Part shown: positions 27,678-36,913 of the stretch, piece after piece
How the letters are laid out: every line of letters starts with the position of its first letter
Numbering within the stretch: the first letter of the stretch is position 1
Source of the DNA: Parasphingorhabdus sp. SCSIO 66989
Lineage (GTDB): Bacteria; Pseudomonadota; Alphaproteobacteria; Sphingomonadales; Sphingomonadaceae
Direction: 5' to 3'
Length of the DNA stretch: 64,000 nt
Assembly (NCBI RefSeq): GCF_032852305.1
Contig: NZ_CP136594.1
Location: forward strand, 2,393,501-2,457,500
Position numbers and translations under genes: made by a program
Notes under the pieces: model-generated
What the model saw: only the letters and a program-made list of their open reading frames with translations
The model's database searches: none
What the model was told of the DNA's origin: nothing

Positions 27678-28295
27678 TCACGGCTTCCATTGCAAAAACC
27701 CTTTGAGAAAATTGAGCCCATATTTCTGGCTCTTTTCCGGGTGAAACTGCACCCCGATAATATTGTCTCGATGTACCGCCGCCTCCAGTGGACCGCCATG
27801 ATCGCTATGCGCCGCGACATGCGCCGGATCATCCGCAACAAAATGGTAGCCGTGCAGAAAATAGGCCTCGCCCTGTGTGAGCAACCCGGCATTGCCCTCA
27901 GTCGGGATCACATCATTCCAGCCCATATGTGGCACTTTGACCGCATCGCTGGGTTCTATCGCGCGGACTTCACCGCCGATCCAGTCCAGCCCATCATGGC
28001 TGCCAAATTCAATCCCCCGCGTCGCCAAAAGCTGCATTCCGACACAGATGCCGAGAAACGGAACCGCGTCATTCAGCACCCGCTGTTCCAATGCATCGAC
28101 CATACCATCAATCGCGCGCAGGGCATTGGCGCAGGCGGCAAAGGCTCCTACTCCGGGCAATATGATCCGGTCAGCTCTAGCGACAAGGTCCGGGTCGGCG
28201 GTCACGGCGACATCTGCACCAACCGCGCGCACCGCATTGTGCACCGAATGAAGATTGCCCGCGCCATAATCAATCAGCGCAATGGTTTCAGCCAC
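27678..28295 (-). CDS. hisH: Imidazole glycerol phosphate synthase, glutaminase subunit
   Basis: 205-residue class I amidotransferase supplying ammonia to HisF. The nucleophile is Cys84 in [10 protein letters not shown], and the His-Glu pair is in [10 protein letters not shown] near the C-terminus. The N-terminus [12 protein letters not shown] is typical. Its start overlaps the hisB stop by 8 bases. Confidence 0.97.
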   Translation of the reverse strand: MAETIALIDYGAGNLHSVHNAVRAVGADVAVTADPDLVARADRIILPGVGAFAACANALRAIDGMVDALEQRVLNDAVPFLGICVGMQLLATRGIEFGSHDGLDWIGGEVRAIEPSDAVKVPHMGWNDVIPTEGNAGLLTQGEAYFLHGYHFVADDPAHVAAHSDHGGPLEAAVHRDNIIGVQFHPEKSQKYGLNFLKGFLQWKP

Positions 28296-28881
28296 TTAAC
28301 GTGCCCTTTGTCGAGGGGATGGCATCACCCTTGCGCGGATCGCGTTCGACCGCCAACCGCATCGCGCGGGCGAAACCCTTGAAGATGCTCTCGATAATAT
28401 GATGGTTATTCTGGCCACGCAGCAAATCGATATGCAGCGTCAATCCGGCGGTTTGCGACACTGAATGGAACCAATGTTCAAACAATTCCGTGTCCATTTC
28501 GCCCAGGCGCGGCTGTGAAAAGGCTGCGTTCCAGATAAAATATGGCCTGCCACTAATGTCCACCGCCACCCGGCTCAGCGTCTCGTCCATTGGCGAGTAG
28601 GCACTGCCATAGCGGACAATGCCCGCCTTGTCGCCCAAAGCCTCGCTGATCGCCTGGCCGATCGAGAGCGCACAATCCTCGGTGGTGTGATGCTGGTCGA
28701 CATGCAGATCGCCGTTGATTTTGACCTCAAGGTCAATCAGCGAGTGGCGTGAAAACTGCTCCACCATATGGTCGAGAAAACCGATCCCGGTGGAGATATC
28801 ATACACCCCGGTGCCATCCAGATTGAGGTGGACGGCAATATCGGTTTCCTTGGTGGTACGGACGATCGACGCTTTTCTCAT
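28288..28881 (-). CDS. hisB: Imidazoleglycerol-phosphate dehydratase
   Basis: 197 residues, a monofunctional dehydratase without the phosphatase domain. Two metal-binding motifs are present: [17 protein letters not shown] with DQHHTTED, and the repeated [15 protein letters not shown] half. The start ATG 28879-28881 ([14 protein letters not shown]) follows AGGGG. It is the first gene of the his operon here and is divergent from sspB. Confidence 0.96.
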   Translation of the reverse strand: MRKASIVRTTKETDIAVHLNLDGTGVYDISTGIGFLDHMVEQFSRHSLIDLEVKINGDLHVDQHHTTEDCALSIGQAISEALGDKAGIVRYGSAYSPMDETLSRVAVDISGRPYFIWNAAFSQPRLGEMDTELFEHWFHSVSQTAGLTLHIDLLRGQNNHHIIESIFKGFARAMRLAVERDPRKGDAIPSTKGTLSG

Positions 28882-29026
28882 GGCCCCTGCTATAGTCCTG
28901 AAAGCGGCAGGAACAAGAGGATATGCGCCATTAATTGCAGGTCGACCAATGGTTTCCCTCCGCTTTAGCACTATTTGCTTCCGTAACCATCTTGACCACA
29001 CCCGACCAAAAGGCCACCAAAGGGGC

Positions 29027-29518
29027 ATGAGTGACGACGCGCCCGACAGCCTGATTCCCTATGATGAAATCGTGCAGGATGCCCTGCGCGCGGTGATTGG
29101 CCGGGTGTTGCGGACGATTGAGGATGAGGGCCTTCCGGGCGAACATCATTTCTACATCACGTTCCGCACCAAGGCACCGGGCGTGGATATTCCCAAGCAT
29201 TTGACCGAGCGTTTCCCCGAGGAAATGACCATCGTGCTGCAGAATAAATTCTGGGATCTGCATATTGATGACGAGCTGTTTTCCGTCGGTCTCAGCTTTA
29301 ACCAGATACCCGCCAGCCTCACCATTCCCTATGCGGCGGTGACCGCTTTTGTCGATCCGGCGGTGGATTTTGGCCTGCAATTTCAGGTCGATGATGACGC
29401 ATCGGGCGAGCCGGAACCGCATGAAGAGGCGGAGAATGATCATCCCGAAGAGGATGATGCACAGGATCGCGAGGATGGCTCCAATGTCGTCACCGTCGAT
29501 TTCGGCAAGAAGAAATAG
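29027..29518 (+). CDS. sspB: ClpXP adaptor SspB (alpha type)
   Basis: 163 residues. SspB delivers ssrA-tagged proteins to ClpXP. The alphaproteobacterial form is recognisable: [65 protein letters not shown] and FGLQFQ. A long acidic linker follows, ending in the ClpX-binding tail [10 protein letters not shown]. The start ATG 29027 follows AGGGG. smpB, also part of the tagging pathway, occurs elsewhere in the window but is unlinked. Confidence 0.92.
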   Translation: MSDDAPDSLIPYDEIVQDALRAVIGRVLRTIEDEGLPGEHHFYITFRTKAPGVDIPKHLTERFPEEMTIVLQNKFWDLHIDDELFSVGLSFNQIPASLTIPYAAVTAFVDPAVDFGLQFQVDDDASGEPEPHEEAENDHPEEDDAQDREDGSNVVTVDFGKKK

Positions 29519-29564
29519 CCTTTAGAACAGGCAGATTTGCCAATCCCGAGGGGATGGACAAGGC

Positions 29565-29972
29565 ATGACAGAAACACAAGACGAGCCGACAGCCGAAAAA
29601 GCGGCAGCAGACGCGCCGTCCAACGATGCGTCCACGGTGAAGCCGGAAAAGAAAAGCGCCATCACCAGCGGCAAGGAATTTATCGGCAATGTGCTGAAAG
29701 ACCCGGCGGTGCAGACGGTCGTTACCGGCTTTGTCACCAGCGAGGCGGCCAAGCATCTGAAAAAACCCGGCATTGGCTATACCATATTGGGCTTTGCCGC
29801 GACCCGGATTGCCAAACGTTCACTGCCAGGCGCGATGGTCATCGGTGCTGGGATCGCCGCCAAATCGCTCTATGACTATCGCAAGAAAAAGAAAGCAGAA
29901 GACGCCGCGGATGGCACGGTAAAGGCGCTGCCCGATGCAACAGATGCGGATAGCGCCACCGGCGACGCTTGA
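29565..29972 (+). CDS. Small protein with Gly-rich helices, function unknown
   Basis: 135 residues. The first 30 are acidic and Ala-rich. The middle (VQTVVTGFVTSEAAKHLKKPGIGYTILGFAATRIAKRSLPGAMVIGAGIAAKSLYD, in parts) forms two moderately hydrophobic helices that could lie on or in a membrane. The tail is charged (RKKKKAEDAADG). No family is recognised. It lies between sspB and gmk, all rightward, with the next gene starting just after its stop. Confidence 0.6.
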   Translation: MTETQDEPTAEKAAADAPSNDASTVKPEKKSAITSGKEFIGNVLKDPAVQTVVTGFVTSEAAKHLKKPGIGYTILGFAATRIAKRSLPGAMVIGAGIAAKSLYDYRKKKKAEDAADGTVKALPDATDADSATGDA

Positions 29973-30004
29973 CGGCATGCCCCTTTTGCGGCCACAGAGC
30001 CGCG

Positions 30005-30685
30005 ATGACCGAACCAGCCGATAATGCCATGACCGTCGATCAGGATACGCTGCACCGTCGCGGCTTGCTTTTCATCCTGTCCTCACCTTCCGGAGCGGGG
30101 AAATCGACTATCGCGCGGATGCTGCTCGAGGCCGATGCCTCGCTGCAACTCTCGGTCTCGGTCACCACCCGCCCGCCACGCCCCGGCGAGGTGGATGGCA
30201 AAGACTATTTCTTTATCGGTGAAGAACGCTTTGAAGAGATGGTCAAGCAGGACGAGCTGCTCGAATGGGCGCATGTCTTCGGTTATCGCTATGGTACGCC
30301 CAAAGCAACTGTAAAACAGGGCCTTAGAGAAGGTACTGACTTCCTTTTCGATATTGACTGGCAAGGGACGCAACAGCTCTACCAACGCGCCGAAGGTGAT
30401 GTTGTCCGGGTATTTATCCTGCCCCCTTCCATTGGCCAGTTGCATGACCGGCTGCGCAAACGCGGCACCGATAGCGAAGAGGTGATCGCCAAGCGCATGG
30501 CCGAAGCGCAAAGCGAAATCAGCCATTGGGACGGCTATGATTATGTCGTCATCAATGATGATGTGGACGGCTGCTTCGCCAAGGTGCGCGAGATATTACA
30601 CGCCGAACGCATGCGCCGCGCGCGCCAGACCGGCCTGATTGATTTTGTTCGCGACCTGATGGTGGCGGACGACAGCGCCAGCTAG
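30005..30685 (+). CDS. gmk: Guanylate kinase
   Basis: Phosphorylates GMP to GDP. The P-loop SSPSGAGKSTIARM and the GMP-binding segment TTRPPRPGEVDGKDYFFI are both intact, as are the Tyr- and Arg-containing GYRYGTPK and the lid RLRKRGTDSEEVIAKRM. It is 226 residues from ATG 30005 (MTEPADN); ATG 30029 is an alternative. The TTG at 29969 given by the longest frame is unlikely. Confidence 0.95.
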   Translation: MTEPADNAMTVDQDTLHRRGLLFILSSPSGAGKSTIARMLLEADASLQLSVSVTTRPPRPGEVDGKDYFFIGEERFEEMVKQDELLEWAHVFGYRYGTPKATVKQGLREGTDFLFDIDWQGTQQLYQRAEGDVVRVFILPPSIGQLHDRLRKRGTDSEEVIAKRMAEAQSEISHWDGYDYVVINDDVDGCFAKVREILHAERMRRARQTGLIDFVRDLMVADDSAS

Positions 30686-30716
30686 GCATCTTTTTAGCGT
30701 CAGTTGACCCAGCTTT

Positions 30717-30790
30717 CCGTTCGCCTCGAGCGAAGTCGAGAGGCCGGTGCAAGTGGAGAGCAGTGTCTCGACTGGGCTCGACACGAACGG
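30717..30790. repeat. REP-type palindrome, family I, copy 5
   Basis: Arms CCGTTCGCCTCGAGCG and CTCGACACGAACGG, between the convergent gmk and DUF4197 genes. Confidence 0.9.
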
Positions 30791-30828
30791 CGCAGCTCCG
30801 AGCCGATTCACTCTATGCAGTAGCCGAT

Positions 30829-31533
30829 CTATTTGCCGAAAATCCCGTCCAGCAGACCCTTGCCCTTCTCCAGCGGATTGTCGCGGAACTTTGCTTCTTC
30901 GCGGCCAATATAGTTGAAAATGCCATCCATCGCCTGATCGGTGACGCTGTCAGTCAGGCCATCATTACTGATATCGGCACCGGCGAGAGACGCGATTTGC
31001 TGCACCTCCTGCAGCTTGTTCAGCTGATCAAACGCGCCGACATCGCCCAACGCAGATGCCACCAGCGGGCGGACCTTTTCGCGCAAGACTTCGCCAGAGG
31101 TGCGGCGCAGATAGTCGGTGCCTGCCCTGTCACCGCCGGTGACAATGCCAATGCCATCGGTCAGGGTAAGCTCGTCAATGGCGGCGCGAAACACCGGCTT
31201 GGCCTCTTCTGCTGCCCTGCCAGCCGCATCATTCAGACTGCGGGTCAGATCATTGGCTATCCCGGCATTGCCGAGAAAGCGCAACATGCCGCTCGCTTTT
31301 TTGAGCGGTCCGGGCAGTCCGATGCGCACATCCTTGTCATTGTAAAAGGCGTCAGGCTGGGCCAGCTTGTCGAGCGCGCTGTCGCTGGCATCACCCAAAA
31401 TATCGGTAATCGAAAAGCCCTGATAGGCGGTGGCCGCCATCACCGGCTGCGCCGTGACCGAAACCGGGGCAATCGCGGTCGAAAGCGCCGCGATTGCCAA
31501 GAGCGTTGATCCAAAAAGATGTGCACGACGCAT
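30829..31533 (-). CDS. DUF4197 family exported protein
   Basis: 234 residues with a signal peptide ending near VTAQ. The body matches DUF4197: ALDKLAQPDAFYNDKDVRIGLPGPLKKASGML (in parts), LNDAAGRAAEEAKPVF, then TDSVTDQAMDGIFNYIGREEAKFRDNP near the C-terminus. It is probably periplasmic and mostly helical; the function is unknown. It is a single-gene unit. Confidence 0.85.
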   Translation of the reverse strand: MRRAHLFGSTLLAIAALSTAIAPVSVTAQPVMAATAYQGFSITDILGDASDSALDKLAQPDAFYNDKDVRIGLPGPLKKASGMLRFLGNAGIANDLTRSLNDAAGRAAEEAKPVFRAAIDELTLTDGIGIVTGGDRAGTDYLRRTSGEVLREKVRPLVASALGDVGAFDQLNKLQEVQQIASLAGADISNDGLTDSVTDQAMDGIFNYIGREEAKFRDNPLEKGKGLLDGIFGK

Positions 31534-31647
31534 AACGCTGCTCCTCCTGCTTTAATGACCGGAAGATTATGCCATCAAACCGCGCGGATCGCCACGCCAA
31601 AACCGCCCATATTCGGGAAAACGGGTGCGACCATCGGGCCGCGTTCG

Positions 31648-32448
31648 TCAATTCCCTTCAGGGTCCGTGCCGCCACCTGGCGCCGAGGCGTTAACAATAC
31701 CGCCATCAATCGGAATGGTGGTGCCGACCACATAATCCCCTGCCCGGCTGGCCAGATAGATCGCACCTGCCGCCATATCCTCGGCGGTGCCGACGCGTTT
31801 CAGCGGGATGAATTTGGCAACCACTGCTTCGGCATCACGAGCGGCCTTGTTCATTTCCGATGGGAAAGCCCCCGGCGCAATGCCGCTGACGATGATATTG
31901 TCTTTGAGCAGACGCACCGCCATGCGCTTGGTCAACTGGATCAGCGCCGCTTTCGACGCCTGATAGCTGTATGTCTCCCAGGGGTTAATGCGAATGCCGT
32001 CAATCGAGGAGATATTGATCACCTTGGCCGGTTCTTCCACCGAAGCGGCGGCCTTGAGCTGCTCATGCAAAGCCTGAGTCAGGAAGAATGGCGATTTGAC
32101 ATTGAGGTCCATCACCTTGTCCCAGCCAATCTCGGGGAATTCCTCAAACTCCGCGCCCCATGCGGCACCGGCATTGTTGACGAGAATGTCGACCTTGCTT
32201 TCATGCTCGGCAAATTGCGCGGCGAAGGTTTTTGCGCCTTCAATCGTGCTCAGATCACCCGGCAGCGAGATGCAGTTTTCGCCTAGTTCCTCAGCGGTGG
32301 CGTTGCAGACTTCTGCCTTGCGCGCAGTGATATAGACTTTGGCTCCGGCGGCGAGATAGCCCTCAGCGATCATCTTGCCGATACCGCGCGAACCGCCGGT
32401 GACGATGGCGACTTTGCCTTCAAGCGAGAATAGTTTTTGCAGGTCCAT
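31648..32448 (-). CDS. SDR-family oxidoreductase
   Basis: 266-residue short-chain dehydrogenase. The cofactor loop TGGSRGIGK is at about residues 17-25, NNAG is present, the catalytic Ser is in ISSIDG, and YSYQASK carries the Tyr and Lys. The C-terminal GGIVNASAPGGG completes the fold. It is the last gene of a leftward group with two acyl-CoA dehydrogenases and probably acts on a hydroxyacyl- or ketoacyl-CoA in the same route. Confidence 0.9.
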   Translation of the reverse strand: MDLQKLFSLEGKVAIVTGGSRGIGKMIAEGYLAAGAKVYITARKAEVCNATAEELGENCISLPGDLSTIEGAKTFAAQFAEHESKVDILVNNAGAAWGAEFEEFPEIGWDKVMDLNVKSPFFLTQALHEQLKAAASVEEPAKVINISSIDGIRINPWETYSYQASKAALIQLTKRMAVRLLKDNIIVSGIAPGAFPSEMNKAARDAEAVVAKFIPLKRVGTAEDMAAGAIYLASRAGDYVVGTTIPIDGGIVNASAPGGGTDPEGN

Positions 32449-32468
32449 AATTATCCCTCATCCTATTT

Positions 32469-32546
32469 CGTCATGCTGAACGTGTTTCAGCATCTCCAAC
32501 AGTGGCGCATTATGGCCTGAGATCCTGAAACAAGTTCAGGATGACG
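32469..32546. repeat. Dispersed palindrome with CGTCATCCTGAAC-type arms
   Basis: The arms 32469-32496 and 32519-32546 are 28 nt each, near-perfect reverse complements (CGTCATGCTGAAC... and ...GTTCAGGATGACG). This type of repeat is common in alphaproteobacteria. It separates the SDR gene from the acyl-CoA dehydrogenase upstream of it. Confidence 0.8.
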
Positions 32547-32568
32547 AGTTATTTTATTGCTAAGTTAA

Positions 32569-33705
32569 TCAATAGCCATGCATCTGCGCGACGCGGTTGG
32601 CGTGATAATTGGCATCACCCATAAATTCGTTCAACGCCCGATCGCGCTTCATATAGAAGCCGATATCATATTCATCGGTCATGCCGATGCCGCCATGCAT
32701 CTGCACGCCTTCGCGCACGGCCAGACCGGTGGTGCGTCCGGCTTTGGCCTTGGCGACCGAGACCATGACGTCCGCGCCCTCATTGCCCTGATCGAGCAAT
32801 TGCTGCGCCTTCATCACTGCGGCACGGGCAATTTCCATCTCCGAATAGAGATGCGAAGCGCGATGTTGCAGTGCCTGAAACTCACCGATCAGCTTGCCGA
32901 ACTGCTTGCGCTGCTTGAGATAGTCGACGGTCATATCCATCGCGCCCGAACCGACGCCGACCAGCTCTGCGGCTGAACCGGCGCGGCTGGCATGGAGCAG
33001 CGCATCGAGCACATCCTGCCCCTGATCAACCTCGCCAATCACCGCATCGGCATCAACCTCGACATTGTCGAAGGTGACCGCAGCAGCCATCGAGCTATCG
33101 ACCAGCCGCGCCGCTTCAGCGCTCAGGCCAGCCGCATCCTTGTCGACCATGAACAGGGTCAGGCCTTCGCTGTCACCTGCGGAACCGCTGGTACGTGCCG
33201 CGACGATCAACGCATCGGCAGACGCGCCATGGATGACAAAGCTTTTTTTGCCATTGAGCTTGAAACCATTGCCCGAGCGTTCGGCTGCCATGGCGATCTG
33301 GTCGGGGCGATGCTTGGCACGCTCTTCAATCGCGATGCCCAACACCGTGTCACCGCTCAAAATGCCGGGGAAGTATTTCTCACGCAGCGCCTTGCCGCCC
33401 GCATTCAACGCCGAGACTCCCGCGACCGAAGTCGTCAGAAACGGCGAAGGCGTCAGATTGCGGCCAATCTCTTCGAGCACGATACCGGCTTCGACATGGC
33501 CAAGACCAAGCCCATCATCCTCTTCCGGGATGAGGATCCCGGTGAACCCCATTTCGGCAAACTGCTTCCACAGCGCATGGCGGAAGCCATCCTTGCACTT
33601 CTCATCACGCAGCGCACGCATATGCGAGACGGGGGCTTCGGTAGCGATAAATTCACGCGCACTGTCCTGCAGCATCGCCTGATCTTCGTTCAAATACATG
33701 GGCAT
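32569..33705 (-). CDS. Acyl-CoA dehydrogenase, probable subunit of a heteromeric enzyme
   Basis: 378 residues with the ACAD fold: an N-terminal helical domain (GFTGILIPEEDDGLGLGHVEAGIVLEEIG), a middle beta domain, and the C-terminal FAD-contacting helices (RKQFGKLIGEFQALQHRASHLY; QMHGGIGMTDEYDIGFYMKR). The C-terminus lacks the usual EGTxE-type sequence seen in its neighbour. Pairs of unlike, adjacent ACAD genes typically encode heterotetramers, for example in steroid side-chain degradation, and these two may form such a pair. Confidence 0.88.
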   Translation of the reverse strand: MPMYLNEDQAMLQDSAREFIATEAPVSHMRALRDEKCKDGFRHALWKQFAEMGFTGILIPEEDDGLGLGHVEAGIVLEEIGRNLTPSPFLTTSVAGVSALNAGGKALREKYFPGILSGDTVLGIAIEERAKHRPDQIAMAAERSGNGFKLNGKKSFVIHGASADALIVAARTSGSAGDSEGLTLFMVDKDAAGLSAEAARLVDSSMAAAVTFDNVEVDADAVIGEVDQGQDVLDALLHASRAGSAAELVGVGSGAMDMTVDYLKQRKQFGKLIGEFQALQHRASHLYSEMEIARAAVMKAQQLLDQGNEGADVMVSVAKAKAGRTTGLAVREGVQMHGGIGMTDEYDIGFYMKRDRALNEFMGDANYHANRVAQMHGY

Positions 33706-33732
33706 TTTGGTGTTTCCTTGTCGCTATAAGCT

Positions 33733-33893
33733 CTCTCCCCTTGCGGGAGAGAAGCGAGACTTAGTGAGTTCCGAGCTTGTCGAGGGACGAACTTAGTCGC
33801 AGCAGAGAGGGGGGCAAGGCTGGGTGGAGTCTTTCAGCCCCTCTCCCTTCGCCGCTTCGCGGCTCTTCCCTCTCCCGTAAAGGGAGAGGGCTA
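33733..33893. repeat. Variant of the dispersed CTCTCCC/GGGAGAG repeat
   Basis: Begins CTCTCCCCTTGCGGGAGAG and ends CCCTCTCCCGTAAAGGGAGAGGG, two hairpins enclosing a GACTTAG...ACTTAGTCGCAGCAGAG core. It lies between two acyl-CoA dehydrogenase genes on one strand. Confidence 0.75.
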
Positions 33894-33897
33894 CAGG

Positions 33898-35091
33898 CTA
33901 CGCCCCCGGCAGATCGAGAATCCGCTTGGAGATAACATTGAGCATCACCTCGCTGGTGCCGCCCTCAATGCTGTTGGCCTTGGTGCGCAACCATGTGCGT
34001 GGCTTGGCGCCATGACCGGAGGTTTCGCTTTCCCATTCCAGCGCATCCGAACCGCCCGCAGCCATGACCAGTTCATGGCGTTGTTTGTTAAGCTCGGTGC
34101 CCGCATATTTCATCATATTGGGTTTGGCGGGATGGCCTTTCCTAGCCTTCATTTCATCGACAAATTTCTCGGCCATTGCTTTGAATGCCAGTGCATCGAC
34201 ATCAAATTGCGCCAATTGAGCGCGCAGCATCGGATCATCCAGATTGCCAGCATCGTCGGTGCCAATGACCTTGGTCATTCTCGCACCCAGCGACGGCGCG
34301 CCATCGCCGAGGCCACCGCCCGAGATCATTTCACGCTCATGGCCCAGCAGATATTTGGCCACATCCCAACCGCGATTAAGCTCGCCGACAATTTGGTCCT
34401 TGGGAACGACAACATTGTCGAAAAACGTCTCACAGAACGGTGAATTGCCTGAGATCAGCTTGATCGGCTTGGTCGAAACACCCGGCGTTTCCATGTCGAA
34501 CAGCAGGAAGGAAATACCGCGATATTTGTCTTCCTTGTCGGTGCGCACCAGACAGAAGATCCAGTCGCACTTATCGGCATAGCTGGTCCAGATTTTCTGG
34601 CCGTTGACGATCCAGTGATCGCCCTTGTCCTCGCCAAAGGTCTGCAGGCTGACAAGGTCGGAACCCGAACCCGGCTCCGAATAGCCCTGACACCAGCGGA
34701 TTTCACCGCGGGCAATCTGGTTGAGATAATGCACTTTCTGCTCTTCAGTGCCAAAGTGCAGCAGCGCCGGGCCGAGCATCCAGATGCCGAAGCTCTGCAG
34801 CGGCGCACGCGCCTTTATGCGGGCCATTTCCTGCTTGAAAATCTTGTGCTGCGCTGGGCTCAGGCCGGCGCCGCCATAATCCTTGGGCCAATCGGGAACG
34901 GTATAGCCCTTGGCAACGCATGCTTCGAACCACGCCTTTTGCGCGTCGCTGGCGAAGGTCGCATTGCGGCCACCCCAATAGATATCGTCCTCGCTCTTGA
35001 CGGGCTGACGCATTTCTTCGGGGCAATTGGCTTCGAGCCAGCCGCGCAATTCGCTGCGGAATTGATCGAGATCGGAAGAGCTCTCGGACAT
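33898..35091 (-). CDS. Acyl-CoA dehydrogenase, partner subunit
   Basis: 397 residues. The N-terminal helices (WPKDYGGAGLSPAQHKIFKQEMARIKA), the central beta domain with RWCQGYSEPGSGSDLVSLQT (substrate and flavin contacts) and the C-terminal SIEGGTSEVMLNVISKRIL, which holds FAD contacts, are all present. It is the first gene of the leftward group and faces the GPH transporter gene across a 320-base divergent region. The substrate is not defined by sequence. Confidence 0.9.
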   Translation of the reverse strand: MSESSSDLDQFRSELRGWLEANCPEEMRQPVKSEDDIYWGGRNATFASDAQKAWFEACVAKGYTVPDWPKDYGGAGLSPAQHKIFKQEMARIKARAPLQSFGIWMLGPALLHFGTEEQKVHYLNQIARGEIRWCQGYSEPGSGSDLVSLQTFGEDKGDHWIVNGQKIWTSYADKCDWIFCLVRTDKEDKYRGISFLLFDMETPGVSTKPIKLISGNSPFCETFFDNVVVPKDQIVGELNRGWDVAKYLLGHEREMISGGGLGDGAPSLGARMTKVIGTDDAGNLDDPMLRAQLAQFDVDALAFKAMAEKFVDEMKARKGHPAKPNMMKYAGTELNKQRHELVMAAGGSDALEWESETSGHGAKPRTWLRTKANSIEGGTSEVMLNVISKRILDLPGA

Positions 35092-35413
35092 GGGGGCATA
35101 TCTCCTATACGAAACAAATGGGACCAGATGGGGGCGGCAAGACGATTCTGCGTCGCTTTTCCGCGCAAATGATGCGGCGGACCGTAATCCAGCAAATGCA
35201 GCGCGGCAAGTGTTTCAATCCGCATCCAGCTTGCCGTAACGGCGCAAAGCCGCCGGTTGACGCGCCGCATAGGTCGCATATGGTGGCGATGCGGAAGCAA
35301 CACACAGACTCGGCGACAAGACCGGGCGCAGGAGAGAGAAATATGGGTCCAGAGAAGGCGAGAAAGCCTGATCGCTGGCGCGCTGCTATCCGCGCGATTG
35401 GTTGGTGTGCTGA
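35092..35413. other. 322-base divergent intergenic region
   Basis: No gene is supported. It must hold the promoters of the leftward ACAD group and the rightward transporter group. One rightward candidate is listed separately. No clear regulator-binding palindrome is evident, and no regulator gene is adjacent. Confidence 0.55.
35257..35284 (+). promoter_or_regulatory. Possible sigma-70 promoter for the transporter/catabolic group
   Basis: TTGACG, a 16-nt spacer and TATGGT, about 130 bases upstream of the GPH transporter gene. The -35 match is good; the -10 match is modest. Confidence 0.25.
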
Positions 35414-36883
35414 ATGACCGCCGCCCCCTTCTCCGAGAAAGTGCCGCTCAAAACCAAACTTGCCTTTGGTACGGGCGCAATTGCTTTCGGAATCAAGGAC
35501 AATGGCTTTTCTGTTTTCCTGCTGATTTTCTATAATCAGGTTGTCGGCTTGCCCGCCAATCTTGTTGGCCTGGTTATCGGGCTCGCTTTGTTGATCGACG
35601 CCTTTATCGATCCGCTTGTCGGCAATCTGTCCGACCGGACCCGCACCAAATGGGGGCGTCGCCATCCCTGGATTTACGGCTCTGCCGTGCCGATCGCTCT
35701 GGCCTGGTTGCTGATCTGGAATCCGCCAGAAATGGGTACGGGTGCTACGCTTGGCTATTTGCTGGCAGCCGGCGTCATGGTCCGCGCCTCACTATCGGCC
35801 TATGAAGTGCCCTCGATATCCTTGATGCCGGAAATGACCAGCGATTATGACGAGCGCACTATGGTGGTGCGCTATCGTGCGCTGCTGGGATGGGCTGGCG
35901 GCTTGTTCATGCTGGCAATGGCCTATGGCGTCATCCTTGTGCCCTCGGCGGAGTATCCCGACGGAACGCTTAATCCAGCCGGCTATCCGCGTTATGCCTT
36001 TATCGGCGCGATCATCATGTTCGTTGCGGTGATGATTTCAGGCATCGGCACCCATCGCGATTATGCCAGACCGCCAAAGAATGAAGCGGCGACAGCGGAG
36101 AGCCTTAAAGAGATACTCTCGACGCTTGGCTATACGCCCTTCCTGATCCTGATGATCGCCGCGCTGTTTGGTTATGCGGGTCAGGGTCTGACCTTCGCCC
36201 TCACCAACTATCTGTTTGAATATATCTGGGAGTTTGGTCAAACAGAGCTGGTCATCTACTCCGGCGTTCTGTTCACCAGCGCCATTATCGCCTTTATCGT
36301 CATCGCGCCTGTGGCCAAGCGTGCCAGCAAGCCACGCGCTGCTGCGGTTATGGCGCTGATATCCGGCATTTTCGGAACCGCGCCCTATTGGCTACGCTAT
36401 CTTGATCTCGCGCCCGAAAATGGCTCCCCCATGGTGCTGCCATTTCTGTTTACCTTTATCGGCATTGGCATTGTCGGCTTTATCTCGACCATGACGCTCA
36501 CCGTTTCCATGGTGGCCGATGTCACCGATCATGCCCGCCGCCACAATGGCAAGCAAACCGAAGGCCTGTTCTATGCAGGCTATTTCTTTGTTCAGAAAGC
36601 GGTGACCGGGCTTGGTATTTTCTTCGCCGGGCAACTGCTCGGGCTGGTTGGCTTTCCCGAGGATGCGCAACCCGGCTCAGTCGCTCCGGACCTTCTCGAC
36701 AATCTGGCGATTACCTATGCCAGCCTCTCCGCCCTGCTCTCACTCGGCGCGATGATCAGCTTCTGGAAGTTCCCGCTGGGGCGGGATGATCATGCAGAGA
36801 TCATCGAACCCCGGCCACCGCTGGCCGCGTTGGACAATGATAGCAATTCCGCTCTCGACTCTTCACCGGCCAAAGCGCCATAA
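35414..36883 (+). CDS. MFS transporter of the GPH (sugar/organic solute:cation symporter) type
   Basis: 489 residues with about 12 transmembrane helices. The motif DAFIDPLVGNLSDRTRTKWGRRHPWI after helix 2 (given in part) is characteristic of the GPH family, as is ADVTDHARRHNGKQTEGLFYA near helix 8. Members import glycosides or other solutes with a cation. Leading a rightward catabolic group, it probably brings in that pathway's substrate. Confidence 0.88.
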   Translation: MTAAPFSEKVPLKTKLAFGTGAIAFGIKDNGFSVFLLIFYNQVVGLPANLVGLVIGLALLIDAFIDPLVGNLSDRTRTKWGRRHPWIYGSAVPIALAWLLIWNPPEMGTGATLGYLLAAGVMVRASLSAYEVPSISLMPEMTSDYDERTMVVRYRALLGWAGGLFMLAMAYGVILVPSAEYPDGTLNPAGYPRYAFIGAIIMFVAVMISGIGTHRDYARPPKNEAATAESLKEILSTLGYTPFLILMIAALFGYAGQGLTFALTNYLFEYIWEFGQTELVIYSGVLFTSAIIAFIVIAPVAKRASKPRAAAVMALISGIFGTAPYWLRYLDLAPENGSPMVLPFLFTFIGIGIVGFISTMTLTVSMVADVTDHARRHNGKQTEGLFYAGYFFVQKAVTGLGIFFAGQLLGLVGFPEDAQPGSVAPDLLDNLAITYASLSALLSLGAMISFWKFPLGRDDHAEIIEPRPPLAALDNDSNSALDSSPAKAP

Positions 36884-36913
36884 CCCTTTACACCCTCAAT
36901 TTCGGAGACAGTC

